64,000 bases of DNA. Origin: Burkholderiales bacterium. Its GTDB lineage: Bacteria; Pseudomonadota; Gammaproteobacteria; Burkholderiales; Burkholderiaceae. Position 1 is the stretch's first letter; each line of letters opens with the position of its first letter. The notes beneath the pieces were generated by a model. It saw nothing but the letters and a program-made list of their open reading frames with translations. It did no database searches and had not been told where the DNA came from. Shown here piece after piece: positions 1 through 8,909 of this stretch. The stretch lies in NCBI GenBank assembly GCA_026225235.1, contig JAMFSK010000137.1, forward strand, positions 1-64,000, given 5' to 3'. A program made the position numbers and the translations under genes.

Positions 1-17
1 CTAAGGGATCGAACCCA

Positions 18-1349
18 TCAAGGCTGCGCGTACTCAGGTCGCCATCCGTCGAGAATCGTCTTCGACAAGCCGACATAGTCGCGACTCAGGCGCGCGCCGC
101 CCGAAGTTCGCACGACGCTGACACCCGACGCGGCAAGCGACGGGCATAGGGTGTCGCGCTCGTCGGCGCTATAGATGCACTGCACCTCGGTGGGGGGCAC
201 CTTCGCGATCTCGGGTTCCGCCATCAAGGCCTTCTTGCTCGGCGTCAGGCCGAGCAAGCCGGTGAAGCGAATCTGGAAGTCGGCGGTATGGCCGAGGCCC
301 AGCAGCGAGAGGTAGGAAACCTTCGCGCGCAACGCATCCGGCAAACGGTTATAGGCGAACGGCACCACATCCGCGCCGAAAGAGTAACCAATCAAGGCGA
401 AGGATTTCGCATGCCAGCGCGTCGAGTAGCGGTCGAGCACGCGGGCCAAGTCGTGCGCTGTCTGCTGCGGCGTCTTAGGGCTCCAGAAGTAACGCAGGCT
501 GTCCCAGCCGATCACCGATACGCCCTGCTTCTGCAAGGTCTGGGCAATCGTCCGGTCGAGGGTCAGCCAGCCGCCATCCCCCGACATCACGATGGCGAGC
601 CGGTCGCCCGGATGCACGGCGGGGAGTTCGACGAGCGGCAGGTCCGCCACGCTGTCGGCGCCGCTGTCCCGTTGTTGAAGATGCGGCTCCATCAGCGCGA
701 CGAGGCTGTCGACTGTGGTCGCACCAGCGCCGAGTTGATGAATCGCGAGCGGTTTGCCGGGGTCGCGCACGGCCACACGCACGGGCGTGCCGGCCGTGGC
801 CCCGAGTTCGAGAAAACCAGGGAGCGCGGTGCTGCGGCTCAGCGTCGGATCGGGCGGGCAGAGTTTGAGGCGCGCATCGAGCGTGGTGTCGGGGTCGATC
901 GCCACCGTGCCGGCGATCGTATTGTCGGGCGCCTGTGCGAGCATCCGCTCGGCGAGCAAGGCGCCTTCGCCCGTACCGGCAAGGATGGGCGAGAAATACT
1001 GAGGCGATTCGACGCTGCGCTGCATCCGGTGGCTCACGTCTTCCGCATCGCCAACGAATGCGTGACAGGACTCCGGGAGCGACGCCAGACGGCTCGCATA
1101 GCGCGGCAAATCGACACCCACCACCATCGCACCGTTGCGCGCAAGCGCTTCAGCAGCCCGGTCCTCGTCGGCGCCCCACCCCGTGCTGCCCGAATAGAGC
1201 ACGACGAAGCCCCGCAGCGCGCCGCTCGGCTGCGTCACTTCCACCTCGCCGTAGCGGGCGTCCGGCATCGTCTCGGCATGCACGAGCCGGGGCGCCCCAC
1301 AAAATGATACTGCTGCCAGACCGGCCAGCAGGAATAGCAAGCCCTTCAT
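18..1349 (-). CDS. AcvB/VirJ-like virulence hydrolase, exported
   Basis: Exported alpha/beta-hydrolase of the AcvB/VirJ family. Agrobacterium homologues act in the periplasm, and AcvB is reported to hydrolyse lysyl-phosphatidylglycerol. About 443 residues. I start it at the ATG at 1349, which has GAGG nine bases upstream and gives a signal peptide (MKGLLFLLAGLAAVSF, cleavage near LVHA|E). An ATG 27 bases earlier has no such site. The C-terminal VirJ domain carries GDGGW (about residues 257-261) and the nucleophile elbow GYSFGAD with Ser near 323. The N-terminal half is a weaker repeat of the same fold, as in AcvB. It is divergent from ribA with about 260 bases between. The family call is firm; the substrate is inferred from homologues. 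Confidence 0.85.
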   Translation of the reverse strand: MKGLLFLLAGLAAVSFCGAPRLVHAETMPDARYGEVEVTQPSGALRGFVVLYSGSTGWGADEDRAAEALARNGAMVVGVDLPRYASRLASLPESCHAFVGDAEDVSHRMQRSVESPQYFSPILAGTGEGALLAERMLAQAPDNTIAGTVAIDPDTTLDARLKLCPPDPTLSRSTALPGFLELGATAGTPVRVAVRDPGKPLAIHQLGAGATTVDSLVALMEPHLQQRDSGADSVADLPLVELPAVHPGDRLAIVMSGDGGWLTLDRTIAQTLQKQGVSVIGWDSLRYFWSPKTPQQTAHDLARVLDRYSTRWHAKSFALIGYSFGADVVPFAYNRLPDALRAKVSYLSLLGLGHTADFQIRFTGLLGLTPSKKALMAEPEIAKVPPTEVQCIYSADERDTLCPSLAASGVSVVRTSGGARLSRDYVGLSKTILDGWRPEYAQP

Positions 1350-1613
1350 GAACGTTATCCTCGTGCCGGCGACCACTGTCGGCCGGACCCCCTATTATAA
1401 AGTCGCCACGAGAGCGCCAAATCTCGCCGCACACGCGATCTTCGCTCGATTGCCGCACGCACCGCGCATGCTGCAGTAGACGGCGTTGATCGGCGTGAGG
1501 CGCCCGCCCGTGGTAGCCTTCCGTGCTTGACGCACCATATTGGGCTATGCTGAAAAGTCCCCCGACGATGCCGCGCCCAGCCTCGATTGAATAGAAAAGC
1601 CGCAGCAACAACT

Positions 1614-2264
1614 ATGAATACTTCTTCGGTAACACTACCGAGCGTCGGCGAAACCGACGACAACGACTGTGTCGAACTCGTCGCCAAGGCGACCGTGCCG
1701 ACCCGCTATGGCGCCTTTATGTCGTACGTGTATCGCGTCAAGGGAAACGGCGCCGAGCATATCGCCTTTGTGATGGGCGACGTCAGCGACGAAGCCTCCG
1801 TGCTCACCCGCCTGCATTCCGAGTGCGTGACCGGTGACGTGTTCGGCTCGTATCGCTGTGACTGTGGCGAACAGCTCGACATGGCGCTGCGCTATATCGC
1901 TGCCGAAGGCCGTGGCGTGCTGCTTTATCTGCGCGGACATGAAGGCCGCGGCATCGGGCTGGCGAACAAGATTCGCGCCTACTCGCTGCAGGAACAGGGT
2001 TTTGACACCGTCGACGCCAACCTTCAGCTTGGCTTACCCGACGACGCACGGGAATACGACTCGGCAGCGGCAATTATCCGCGCGCTCGGTGTCACTTCCG
2101 TGCGACTGATGAGTAACAACCCGTCGAAGTTCGAAACCCTGCTGCGGCATGGGATTCCGGTATGCGAGCGCGTAGCGCTCGCGATTCCGGCGCGCGAGGA
2201 AAACGAGCGGTATATCAAGACCAAGCAAGTCCGTTTCGGTCACTACTTCGACGAAAACGAATAA
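1614..2264 (+). CDS. ribA: GTP cyclohydrolase II
   Basis: First step of riboflavin synthesis: GTP is opened to 2,5-diamino-6-ribosylamino-pyrimidinone phosphate, formate and pyrophosphate, in the cytosol. 216 residues from the ATG at 1614; an in-frame TTG at 1587 would add nine residues but has no better start signal. The zinc ligands Cys71, Cys82 and Cys84 sit in [21 protein letters not shown], followed by the substrate/catalytic loop [10 protein letters not shown] (107-116) and NNPSK near the end. It is a stand-alone RibA, not fused to RibB. No FMN riboswitch is recognisable in front of it. It ends against a perfect hairpin shared with the convergent small gene. Confidence 0.93.
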   Translation: MNTSSVTLPSVGETDDNDCVELVAKATVPTRYGAFMSYVYRVKGNGAEHIAFVMGDVSDEASVLTRLHSECVTGDVFGSYRCDCGEQLDMALRYIAAEGRGVLLYLRGHEGRGIGLANKIRAYSLQEQGFDTVDANLQLGLPDDAREYDSAAAIIRALGVTSVRLMSNNPSKFETLLRHGIPVCERVALAIPAREENERYIKTKQVRFGHYFDENE

Positions 2265-2277
2265 GCGGTCTCCTCGC

Positions 2278-2294
2278 CGCACGCGTAGCGTGCG
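2278..2294. terminator. bidirectional hairpin between ribA and small exported gene
   Basis: Perfect 7 bp stem CGCACGC / GCGTGCG with loop GTA, in the 32-base gap between two convergent genes. The T-run is short (TCTT on the + strand), so the call rests on symmetry and position. Confidence 0.55.
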
Positions 2295-2296
2295 TC

Positions 2297-2539
2297 TTAC
2301 TTCTGCTTGCCAAACATGGCCCGGCATTCGGGCGACAGCTTGCTGAGATTCTGTTTCATGCAAGCGGTGATCTTGTCTTCATCGGGGATCTCTGCGCTGC
2401 AGAATTTCAGCGCATCGCCGCGACAAGCCTTGGTTTGTTCGTCGCGCGTCGCCGCGGAGGCGGGCGTGATGGCGAAGCTGGTGGCGAGCACCAGGCCCAG
2501 CAAAAGGGTCGGCGCTACAGTGACTCGAACGTGCTTCAT
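2297..2539 (-). CDS. small Cys-rich exported protein
   Basis: 80-residue exported protein of unknown function. The start is the ATG at 2539 with GAGG six bases upstream; an ATG at 2551 overlaps that site. A signal peptide (MKHVRVTVAPTLLLGLVLAT, cleavage near ASAA|T) is followed by a short domain with four cysteines (39, 47, 60, 72), likely two disulfides in the periplasm. The pattern CRGDALKFC, CMKQNL, PEC resembles the Cys-rich-repeat small proteins common in Proteobacteria. It is convergent with ribA and lies 67 bases downstream of the GNAT gene on the same strand. Confidence 0.75.
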   Translation of the reverse strand: MKHVRVTVAPTLLLGLVLATSFAITPASAATRDEQTKACRGDALKFCSAEIPDEDKITACMKQNLSKLSPECRAMFGKQK

Positions 2540-2606
2540 GGCATACCTCATTTCGCGAGTGAGCGGCTACTGCGCTCCGCACGTTCTGTGCCACGCCATC
2601 CGGGGG

Positions 2607-3500
2607 TCATGCGTCAGTCTGTACGCTCGGGAAACGAACGAAGGTGGGTCGAGTGTAAGCCAGTTGAAATCCGGCGCGCTCAACGCATTGCGCGGAGCGT
2701 TCCGTCGCGTCGAGCGTGACGCAGGCGATCTCATAGCCCTCGTCGCGTGCCGCCGCCAGTCGCGCATCGAGCAGCGCGCCATACACCCCCCGCCCGCGGA
2801 AGGCAGGCAACGTGCACGCCAGACAGAGTTGGGCGACACGACCGAACGGTGAATCGATCAAACTTAGTGTGGCCGTCCCCGCGACCTGCTCGTCGATCCA
2901 GGCAGAAAACAGCAGGGTATCGGCCCGCGCCCGCGCGATCTTTGCGAGCGATTCGACGATCGCGCGCGGCCGGGAACGCAAGGGATCCGCAGAAGCCGCC
3001 ACGGACTGCGCGACAAACTGGTTCTCATCGAACATCACCCCGGAACGCGGGGCGGCAGCGCCCACTTCGTCTTGCTGGGCGGCCATTCGAACCTCAATTG
3101 CACTATCCAGCACATACGACGGCTCGAAATCGCTCAGTGCGCATGCATAGACATTCGTGAAATCGCGGATCGTATACCCCCGCGCCGACAACGCGCGTAA
3201 CGCAGTCTGATCGGCATGCGGACACAGATCGATTTCAACGGGCAGACCCCGATCTGCGTAGCGTTGTTCAAGCGCCTGCAGTTCATCGGGGCAGGCCGGC
3301 GTGCGCATCGCAAAGCCGGCCACATGATTGAAGCGGCGCCCCAGGCTGGCATGGGTCAGCGCGGCAATGCCGCCAGCAGCGGCAAAAGCGACACTTTTCG
3401 TGTCGCCTGCGACGCGCGCATAGCACTCTACCTGACGAGTCAGATGGGTCGCTTCCGTCATTTCAAGCTGGAAGGCCGTATCCCCCGACGTCAGCAACAT
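2607..3500 (-). CDS. GNAT-family N-acetyltransferase
   Basis: 297-residue protein with a C-terminal GNAT domain. The acetyl-CoA loop is PAFRGRGVYGALLDARL (Q/RxxGxG/A type), followed by a beta-bulge region and ERAGFQLAYTRP, where Gly-Phe closes the fold. The N-terminal half is a second, degenerate GNAT-like lobe (AALTHASLGRRFNHVAGFAMR), as in double-GNAT proteins. The acceptor substrate cannot be told from sequence. The start at 3500 is uncertain: no strong ribosome site precedes it, and Met14 (3461) is an alternative. Confidence 0.8.
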   Translation of the reverse strand: MLLTSGDTAFQLEMTEATHLTRQVECYARVAGDTKSVAFAAAGGIAALTHASLGRRFNHVAGFAMRTPACPDELQALEQRYADRGLPVEIDLCPHADQTALRALSARGYTIRDFTNVYACALSDFEPSYVLDSAIEVRMAAQQDEVGAAAPRSGVMFDENQFVAQSVAASADPLRSRPRAIVESLAKIARARADTLLFSAWIDEQVAGTATLSLIDSPFGRVAQLCLACTLPAFRGRGVYGALLDARLAAARDEGYEIACVTLDATERSAQCVERAGFQLAYTRPTFVRFPSVQTDA

Positions 3501-3741
3501 CGCTTGCCGTTCATAGGTGAGGAAGACTTTTTAATTGGAAATTTTTTGGACAGTCAGGTTGCTGCAGTGTGTGCCGACCGTTCCCTCATGCTAGTCGGAA
3601 TTTCGATATAGGCAAGAAGCCGGCTGAGACTCTGCTGTTGCGATTGTTTACGCGAGCTAGGTGTTCGCTTCACTCCGGCGTCTCTTCGCTTCATTTTGCC
3701 GGACACGTGGCGATGCCTGAGTGCGTGCGTTCGCCAATGAA
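3501..3741. other. intergenic, no gene seen
   Basis: Lower-GC stretch with TTTTTAATTGGAAATTTTTTGG-like sequence near 3528-3550, probably the promoter region of the GNAT gene. I see no supported coding frame. Confidence 0.4.
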
Positions 3742-3772
3742 AAAGCCCGGATTCCTGAGGAATACGGGCTTT
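3742..3772 (-). terminator. strong rho-independent terminator
   Basis: Hairpin with an outer 8 bp stem AAAGCCCG / CGGGCTTT and an inner 5 bp stem ATTCC / GGAAT around a 3-base loop, separated by one mismatch. Read on the minus strand it runs into TTTTTC. It lies 46 bases after the stop of the candidate 54-codon gene and fits as its terminator. Confidence 0.75.
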
Positions 3773-3817
3773 CTGTGAGCGTCTCGCTCGATGCTTGAGG
3801 CAGCGTTGCTTGCCGCC

Positions 3818-3982
3818 TTATACAGGCTCGGCGGCGGTTTGCCCCTCGCGTACGGGCTGCGGCAGCGGTTGCCGAGGCGCCACACGGACCGCGCGGAATG
3901 CCGCGGGTTGCCATGTCGTTCTAGTCGGTCCCAGCTCATCGAGCGTCGAAAACGATCCCAGCGGTGCGAAGTCGGACATCAT
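3818..3982 (-). CDS. candidate small protein, 54 residues
   Basis: I do not recognise this protein. The case for a gene is its context: an AGGAG eight bases before tandem ATGs (3982 and 3979), an uninterrupted frame starting MMSDFAPLGSFSTLDELGP, and a strong terminator 46 bases after the stop. The product has no signal peptide or membrane segment. It is rich in Pro, Arg and Thr and looks mostly unstructured (VRVAPRQPLPQPVREGQ). It stands alone between the GNAT gene and the transsulfuration operon. A longer reading from 4174 adds an Arg-rich leader with no start signal, which I reject. Confidence 0.45.
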   Translation of the reverse strand: MMSDFAPLGSFSTLDELGPTRTTWQPAAFRAVRVAPRQPLPQPVREGQTAAEPV

Positions 3983-4485
3983 GTACTCCTGTTTGGGTCG
4001 CTGGCGTCGGCGGCGCATGTGAGCGGCAACGTCGATGAAAGCAACCGGTGTGATCTCCAGCTGGTGGCGTCGGATCGACGCGCACCTGCGATGGATGCAA
4101 AGGTAGCCCCGAACGCGCAAGAGATAAATGCTGCTGCGCAGAACATACTGGTTCGTCAGAGCGAACAATAGCAAAATCTTTACACCCCCGTTTTCCCGAA
4201 GATCCTTATACAGCCTGGCGTAGCAGGCTTACTGCCGCATCACGGGCGCCACGGTAAAGTCATGCGCTATCGCAGCAATAGTCAAATTCAACCGGTGTTT
4301 TTCTGCCGAAACGCGCCTTGTCGTCGTGCGCGGCATCGCGCGAAGGCCGATGCTATGCTGTTCGCGGCCAACCCGCGTTGCCGCTCCAGGCGTCGGCAAT
4401 GCGAGGCCCGACCCTGCTGACCGCGCGCGAGGTCTGGCCGCGATGGCTGCCCGGTCCGAACTCGTGCCTTATCCGAGGTGAACGC
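3983..4485. other. intergenic upstream of transsulfuration operon
   Basis: About 500 bases with no supported gene. It contains a perfect 6 bp hairpin, AGCCTG/CAGGCT, at 4212-4229. I looked for, and did not find, a recognisable SAM or SAH riboswitch. The promoters of the small minus-strand gene and of the CBS gene must lie here. Confidence 0.4.
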
Positions 4486-5859
4486 ATGACAACGTCTTCC
4501 GGTCCCGCAGTGCTCGATCTGATCGGCAACACGCCGCTCGTCGAAATCACGCGTTTCGATACCGGCCTCTGCACGCTGTTCTTGAAACTCGAGTCACAAA
4601 ACCCTGGTGGTTCGATCAAGGACCGCATTGGCGTGGCGATGATCGAGTCGGCCGAGCGCGACGGCCGCCTGCGCGCGGGCGGTACCGTCGTCGAGGCGAC
4701 AGCCGGCAATACGGGTCTGGGCCTCGCACTGGTGGCGCGCGCCAAGGGTTATCGGATCGTGCTCGTGGTGCCCGACAAGATGTCGACGGAAAAAGTGCTG
4801 CACCTCAAGGCAATGGGCGCTGAAGTGCATATGACCCGCTCCGATGTCGGCAAGGGTCACCCCGAGTATTACCAGGACTACGCCGCCCGGCTGGCCGCCG
4901 GCATCGATGGCGCTTTCTTCGCCGATCAGTTCAACAACCCCGACAATCCCCGCGCGCACGAAGAAGGAACCGCACCCGAAATCTGGGAGCAGACGGGTCA
5001 TGACGTCGACGCGATCGTGGTCGGGGTGGGCTCGTCGGGCACACTGACGGGCCTCACGCGCTATTTCCACAAGGTCCAGCCCAAGCTGGCATTCGTACTC
5101 GCGGACCCCGTGGGTTCGGTGCTCGCGGAATACACCCGCAGTGGCGTTGTGGGCACCGCGGGCTCATGGGCGGTCGAGGGCATCGGCGAAGACTTCGTGC
5201 CGGGCATCGCCGATCTGAGCGGCATCCGCGCAGCCTATTCGATCAGCGACGAAGAGAGCTTCGGCACCGCGCGTGAACTGCTCAGGCGCGAAGGCATCCT
5301 GGCCGGGTCGTCGACCGGCACCTTGCTGGCCACCGCACTGCGCTACTGCCGCGAGCAGACCACCCCGAAACGCGTGGTCAGCTTCGTCTGCGATACCGGC
5401 ACGCGTTACCTGTCCAAGGTTTATAACGATCACTGGATGATCGAGCACGGCCTGCTTGCGCGCCGCGAGTATGGCGACCTGCGCGACCTGATCTCGCGAC
5501 GCTTCGACGAAGGCAGCGTCCTGAGCGTCGGCCCCACCGACACCTTGCTCACCGCGTTTCAGCGGATGCGCCAGCTCGACGTGTCGCAGTTGCCCGTGCT
5601 CGACGGCCAGCGCGTAGTCGGCCTGATCGACGAGTCCGACCTGTTGCTGTTTGTGCAGGCCGATGCCGCCCGCTTTAACGGCCCGGTAGCCGAGGCCATG
5701 ACGACGGCTCCGCAAACCCTTCCTCCATCGGCCAGTCTGACCGAGCTGAGCACCTTGCTCGGCCGCGGACTGGTGGCGATCATCGCGGATGGATCCGGCT
5801 TTCATGGCCTGATCACCCGCATCGACCTTCTGAACCATTTGAGGAGAACGCTCGCATGA
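4486..5859 (+). CDS. cystathionine beta-synthase with C-terminal CBS pair
   Basis: PLP enzyme of the cysteine synthase/cystathionine beta-synthase fold, 457 residues. Homologues condense serine and homocysteine to cystathionine. The PLP lysine is Lys45 in NPGGSIKDR, with the substrate loop TAGNTGLG and phosphate loop GVGSSGTLTG. From about residue 340 there are two CBS motifs (a Bateman pair), the layout of eukaryotic-type CBS, where the pair can bind adenosyl ligands. I chose the ATG at 4486 (GAGGTGA upstream); the frame is open further upstream but without conserved sequence. It overlaps the next gene by ATGA, which supports cystathionine rather than cysteine synthesis. Confidence 0.87.
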   Translation: MTTSSGPAVLDLIGNTPLVEITRFDTGLCTLFLKLESQNPGGSIKDRIGVAMIESAERDGRLRAGGTVVEATAGNTGLGLALVARAKGYRIVLVVPDKMSTEKVLHLKAMGAEVHMTRSDVGKGHPEYYQDYAARLAAGIDGAFFADQFNNPDNPRAHEEGTAPEIWEQTGHDVDAIVVGVGSSGTLTGLTRYFHKVQPKLAFVLADPVGSVLAEYTRSGVVGTAGSWAVEGIGEDFVPGIADLSGIRAAYSISDEESFGTARELLRREGILAGSSTGTLLATALRYCREQTTPKRVVSFVCDTGTRYLSKVYNDHWMIEHGLLARREYGDLRDLISRRFDEGSVLSVGPTDTLLTAFQRMRQLDVSQLPVLDGQRVVGLIDESDLLLFVQADAARFNGPVAEAMTTAPQTLPPSASLTELSTLLGRGLVAIIADGSGFHGLITRIDLLNHLRRTLA

Positions 5860-7037
5860 CGCAAGACACCCATCCAGGCCTCGGGTTCGCCACCCGTGTG
5901 ATTCACGCAGGCCAGTCGCCGGACCCGACCACCGGCGCGATCATGCAGCCGATCTACGCGACCTCCACTTATGTGCAGAGCAGCCCGGGTGTGCACAAGG
6001 GGTTCGACTATGCCCGCTCGCATAACCCCACGCGCTTCGCGCTGGAGCGCTGCGTTGCCGATCTCGAGGGCGGCGGCCAGGCCTTCGCGTTTGCCTCCGG
6101 GCTCGCGGCGATCTCCACTGTGCTCGAACTACTCGACAGCGGCTCGCATGTCGTCGCGAGCAACGATCTCTACGGCGGCACGTTCCGTCTGTTCGAGCGC
6201 GTTCGCCGACGTAGCGCGGGCCACGAATTCAGCTTTGTCGATCTCGCCGACCCTGCCGCGATCGAAGCGGCGCTGACCCCGGATACGCGCATGATCTGGG
6301 TCGAGACCCCGACCAATCCCTTGCTGCGCCTGGCCGATCTGCGCGCGATCGCGACGTTGGCGCGCTCGCGCGGCATCATCACGGTGGCGGACAATACCTT
6401 TGCGAGCCCCTACATCCAGCGACCGCTCGAACTCGGCTTCGACATCGTCGTGCACTCGACGACCAAGTATCTGAACGGGCATTCGGATGTGATCGGCGGC
6501 ATCGCGATCGTCGGGGCAGGCGAACCCCTCGCCGACTTGCGCGAGCGACTCGGTTTCCTGCAGAACTCCGTCGGCGCCATCTCCGGGCCGTTCGACAGTT
6601 TCCTGACGCTCCGCGGCGTGAAGACGCTCGCCCTGCGCATGGAACGCCATTGCAGCAATGCGCTCACGCTTGCCACCTGGCTCGAAAAGCAGCCTCAGGT
6701 GAAGCGCGTGCACTACCCGGGTCTGGCCTCCCATCCGCAGCATGCCCTTGCCCAACGTCAGATGCATGGCTTCGGCGGCATGATCTCGATCGATCTGGCG
6801 ACTGACCTCGCCGGTGCGCGACGCTTTCTCGAAGCCGTGCAGATCTTCTCGCTCGCCGAAAGTCTCGGCGGCGTCGAGAGCCTGATCGAACATCCGGCGA
6901 TCATGACGCATGCGAGCATCCCCGCGGAGAACCGTGCCGCCCTCGGTATCGGCGACGGACTCGTCCGCCTATCGGTGGGCGTCGAGGATCTTGATGACCT
7001 TCAGCAGGACCTGGCCCAGGCCCTGGCGAAAATCTGA
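5856..7037 (+). CDS. cystathionine gamma-lyase / gamma-synthase family enzyme
   Basis: Cys/Met-metabolism PLP enzyme, 393 residues, the usual length. The PLP lysine is Lys204 in STTKYLNGHSDVIGG; other family marks are YARSHNPTR near the N-terminus and ESLGGVESLIEHPAIMTH near the end. Translationally coupled (ATGA) to the CBS gene, it most likely cleaves cystathionine to cysteine, 2-oxobutyrate and ammonia, completing reverse transsulfuration. Cystathionine gamma-synthase is not excluded by sequence alone. Only two bases separate its stop from that of the convergent phosphoesterase gene. Confidence 0.88.
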   Translation: MTQDTHPGLGFATRVIHAGQSPDPTTGAIMQPIYATSTYVQSSPGVHKGFDYARSHNPTRFALERCVADLEGGGQAFAFASGLAAISTVLELLDSGSHVVASNDLYGGTFRLFERVRRRSAGHEFSFVDLADPAAIEAALTPDTRMIWVETPTNPLLRLADLRAIATLARSRGIITVADNTFASPYIQRPLELGFDIVVHSTTKYLNGHSDVIGGIAIVGAGEPLADLRERLGFLQNSVGAISGPFDSFLTLRGVKTLALRMERHCSNALTLATWLEKQPQVKRVHYPGLASHPQHALAQRQMHGFGGMISIDLATDLAGARRFLEAVQIFSLAESLGGVESLIEHPAIMTHASIPAENRAALGIGDGLVRLSVGVEDLDDLQQDLAQALAKI

Positions 7038-7039
7038 GA

Positions 7040-8716
7040 TCAGGTGAGCTCGAGCGCGTGGGTCAGGTCGCCAAACGGCGCCTGGCCGCGTGCCGCGCGT
7101 GCTTCGTCGCGCGTCCTCACGCCGTCGAGCGGTGGCAGGTCATAGACGCGGCTGATCAGGCGCAGGATCGAGTTGGTGTCGTAGAGGGTGTGATCGACAA
7201 AGCCCTTCTTCGCGAGCGGTGAAATCACCAGGGCCGGAATCCGCGAACCTGGTCCCCAGCGATCGCCCTCCGGCGGCGAAACCGGGTCCCACCAGCCGCC
7301 GTTCTCGTCATGCGTGACGACTACGACCATGTGCTCCCATTGCGGTCCGCGTTCGAGATGCGCAATGACGTTCGCAATATGCCGGTCGCCCGAGTCGACA
7401 TCGGCATAGCCCGCGTGCATGTTCAGGTTGCCTTGCGGCTTGTAGAAGGTCACGGCCGGCAGACGACCCGCATCGATATCGGCGAGCAGGTGATTGGCCG
7501 ACGGGTCGTCGCCGAGGCCACCGTCGCGCAGATGGCTACGGCCCTCGGTGCCCGGCGCGTAGCGCGCGAAATAATTGAACGGCTGATGGTGATACTGGAA
7601 ATTTGGGACTGCGCCGGTGTCGTGGTGCGTCAGCGCGTCCTGCCAGGCACCTGCATACCATGCCCACGAAATCTGCTTCGCACTGAGCCGGTCGCCGATC
7701 GTGTCGTAGGCCTGCGGCGGAAGCACCTGCGGACTGTTCGGATCGGCCAGCGCGCGGTCGCCTCCATCTGGCGGTGCAACGAAGCTCGGCTGATAAGGAG
7801 GCGCCATGGTGTTGACCGCATAGCCATCGGGCGTGATCGCCCCATCCTTGACGAACTTCGGCGGACCATCGAGCGCCGACGCCGGGCTAGCGGCTGCCAG
7901 CTTGAGCCGCGTCCCGGTCAGGCTGTCTCCTTCGATCACGGACACCTGCTTGCTGGCAGGCGAATTGTGCACGTCCGGATAGAGTGGCGCCTGCGCGGAA
8001 ATCAGGTAGATATGGTTGAGCCACGAGCCGCCAAAGGCGGCCATGAAGAAGTTGTCGCACAGCGTGTATTGCTGGGCGAGACCCCACAGGCGCAACGAGT
8101 CCGCGCTGTTTCGGTAATGGCCCATCACGAGCCCGCCCGAGTCGCCCCAGGCTGCAAACTGATTGTTGCGGCCTGCCGCGATCTGCATCTGGTTCTGATA
8201 GAAGCGATGCACGAGGTCGCGCGTGACGACGGTGTTCGGCAGGGGTGCGCCGGTCTCGTCGGCAAGCCGAAATGGCGCGTTCGGCAGGCCCGTGATCTGC
8301 TGTTCGTCGATCGCATACCGCCGCCCATCGATTTCCTGCGCACTCGGCACCAGGCCACCCCAGATCTTCGGCAACTGCGGCAGCGGGGTGCGCCCGTCGC
8401 GGTCGAACTGGACGAAGCGGCTGGCCGGCACGCTATCGAGCGGCATCTGCACGCCGGGGAAATTGCCGTAGAGATTGGTGAAGCTGCGGTTCTCGGCATA
8501 GATCACCACGACATGACGGACTTTGACACGCAGGCTGGCGTCGAGTGCGGACGTCGCGCCCGGTGCGCTCGCGCGGGCAGTCGACAGCGAATCGCACCCG
8601 CCCACCACCCAACTCGCGCCGACCGCGGCGAGGCCGCCAAGCAAACGCCGACGCGTGGGGTCGAGCGGTTCGTCGGCGGCGAGCTTGGCGGGATCCGAAT
8701 CGTCGTCTCGGCTCAT
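7040..8716 (-). CDS. Tat-exported phosphoesterase (AcpA/phospholipase C superfamily)
   Basis: 558-residue phosphoesterase of the acid phosphatase AcpA/phospholipase C superfamily. Residues 22-28 (RRRLLGG) form a twin-arginine signal followed by a hydrophobic stretch and VGGC with Cys41, so it may be a Tat-exported lipoprotein. ENRSF (75-79) is the metal/nucleophile motif next to HVVVIYAENRSF. The C-terminal part carries VTHDENGGWWDPVSPP, which supplies further metal ligands. The probable substrates are phosphomonoesters or phospholipids outside the cytoplasm; I cannot separate the two from sequence. It is convergent with the gamma-lyase gene. Confidence 0.82.
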   Translation of the reverse strand: MSRDDDSDPAKLAADEPLDPTRRRLLGGLAAVGASWVVGGCDSLSTARASAPGATSALDASLRVKVRHVVVIYAENRSFTNLYGNFPGVQMPLDSVPASRFVQFDRDGRTPLPQLPKIWGGLVPSAQEIDGRRYAIDEQQITGLPNAPFRLADETGAPLPNTVVTRDLVHRFYQNQMQIAAGRNNQFAAWGDSGGLVMGHYRNSADSLRLWGLAQQYTLCDNFFMAAFGGSWLNHIYLISAQAPLYPDVHNSPASKQVSVIEGDSLTGTRLKLAAASPASALDGPPKFVKDGAITPDGYAVNTMAPPYQPSFVAPPDGGDRALADPNSPQVLPPQAYDTIGDRLSAKQISWAWYAGAWQDALTHHDTGAVPNFQYHHQPFNYFARYAPGTEGRSHLRDGGLGDDPSANHLLADIDAGRLPAVTFYKPQGNLNMHAGYADVDSGDRHIANVIAHLERGPQWEHMVVVVTHDENGGWWDPVSPPEGDRWGPGSRIPALVISPLAKKGFVDHTLYDTNSILRLISRVYDLPPLDGVRTRDEARAARGQAPFGDLTHALELT

Positions 8717-8909
8717 GGGTCGGGTTCCTTGCGCGGGTCAGGTCGAAGAGGGCGACTAGCGCGAAATCCGCGCTTCCGCGCGACATTATCACGCGCAAAG
8801 GAAGACACGCGAATGTCAGCCTGCGCTGATCCGCGATCAGAAAGCCCTATTGCAAACGGCCCGTAACGCCCTGGCGCCGGCCGCACAGGCAAGCGTAAGG
8901 CCGTCGCGC

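Noticed and set aside
1350-1613. FMN riboswitch upstream of ribA
   Set aside because: I looked for the conserved RFN core and paired arms and did not find them; the gap is also the promoter of the divergent gene.
3983-4485. SAM or SAH riboswitch before the transsulfuration operon
   Set aside because: Only a simple 6 bp hairpin is visible, not the multi-helix core or conserved loops of those riboswitches.
7310-8866. Long + strand open frame antisense to the phosphoesterase
   Set aside because: Arg-rich shadow product without family resemblance; the minus strand has Tat signal and catalytic motifs.
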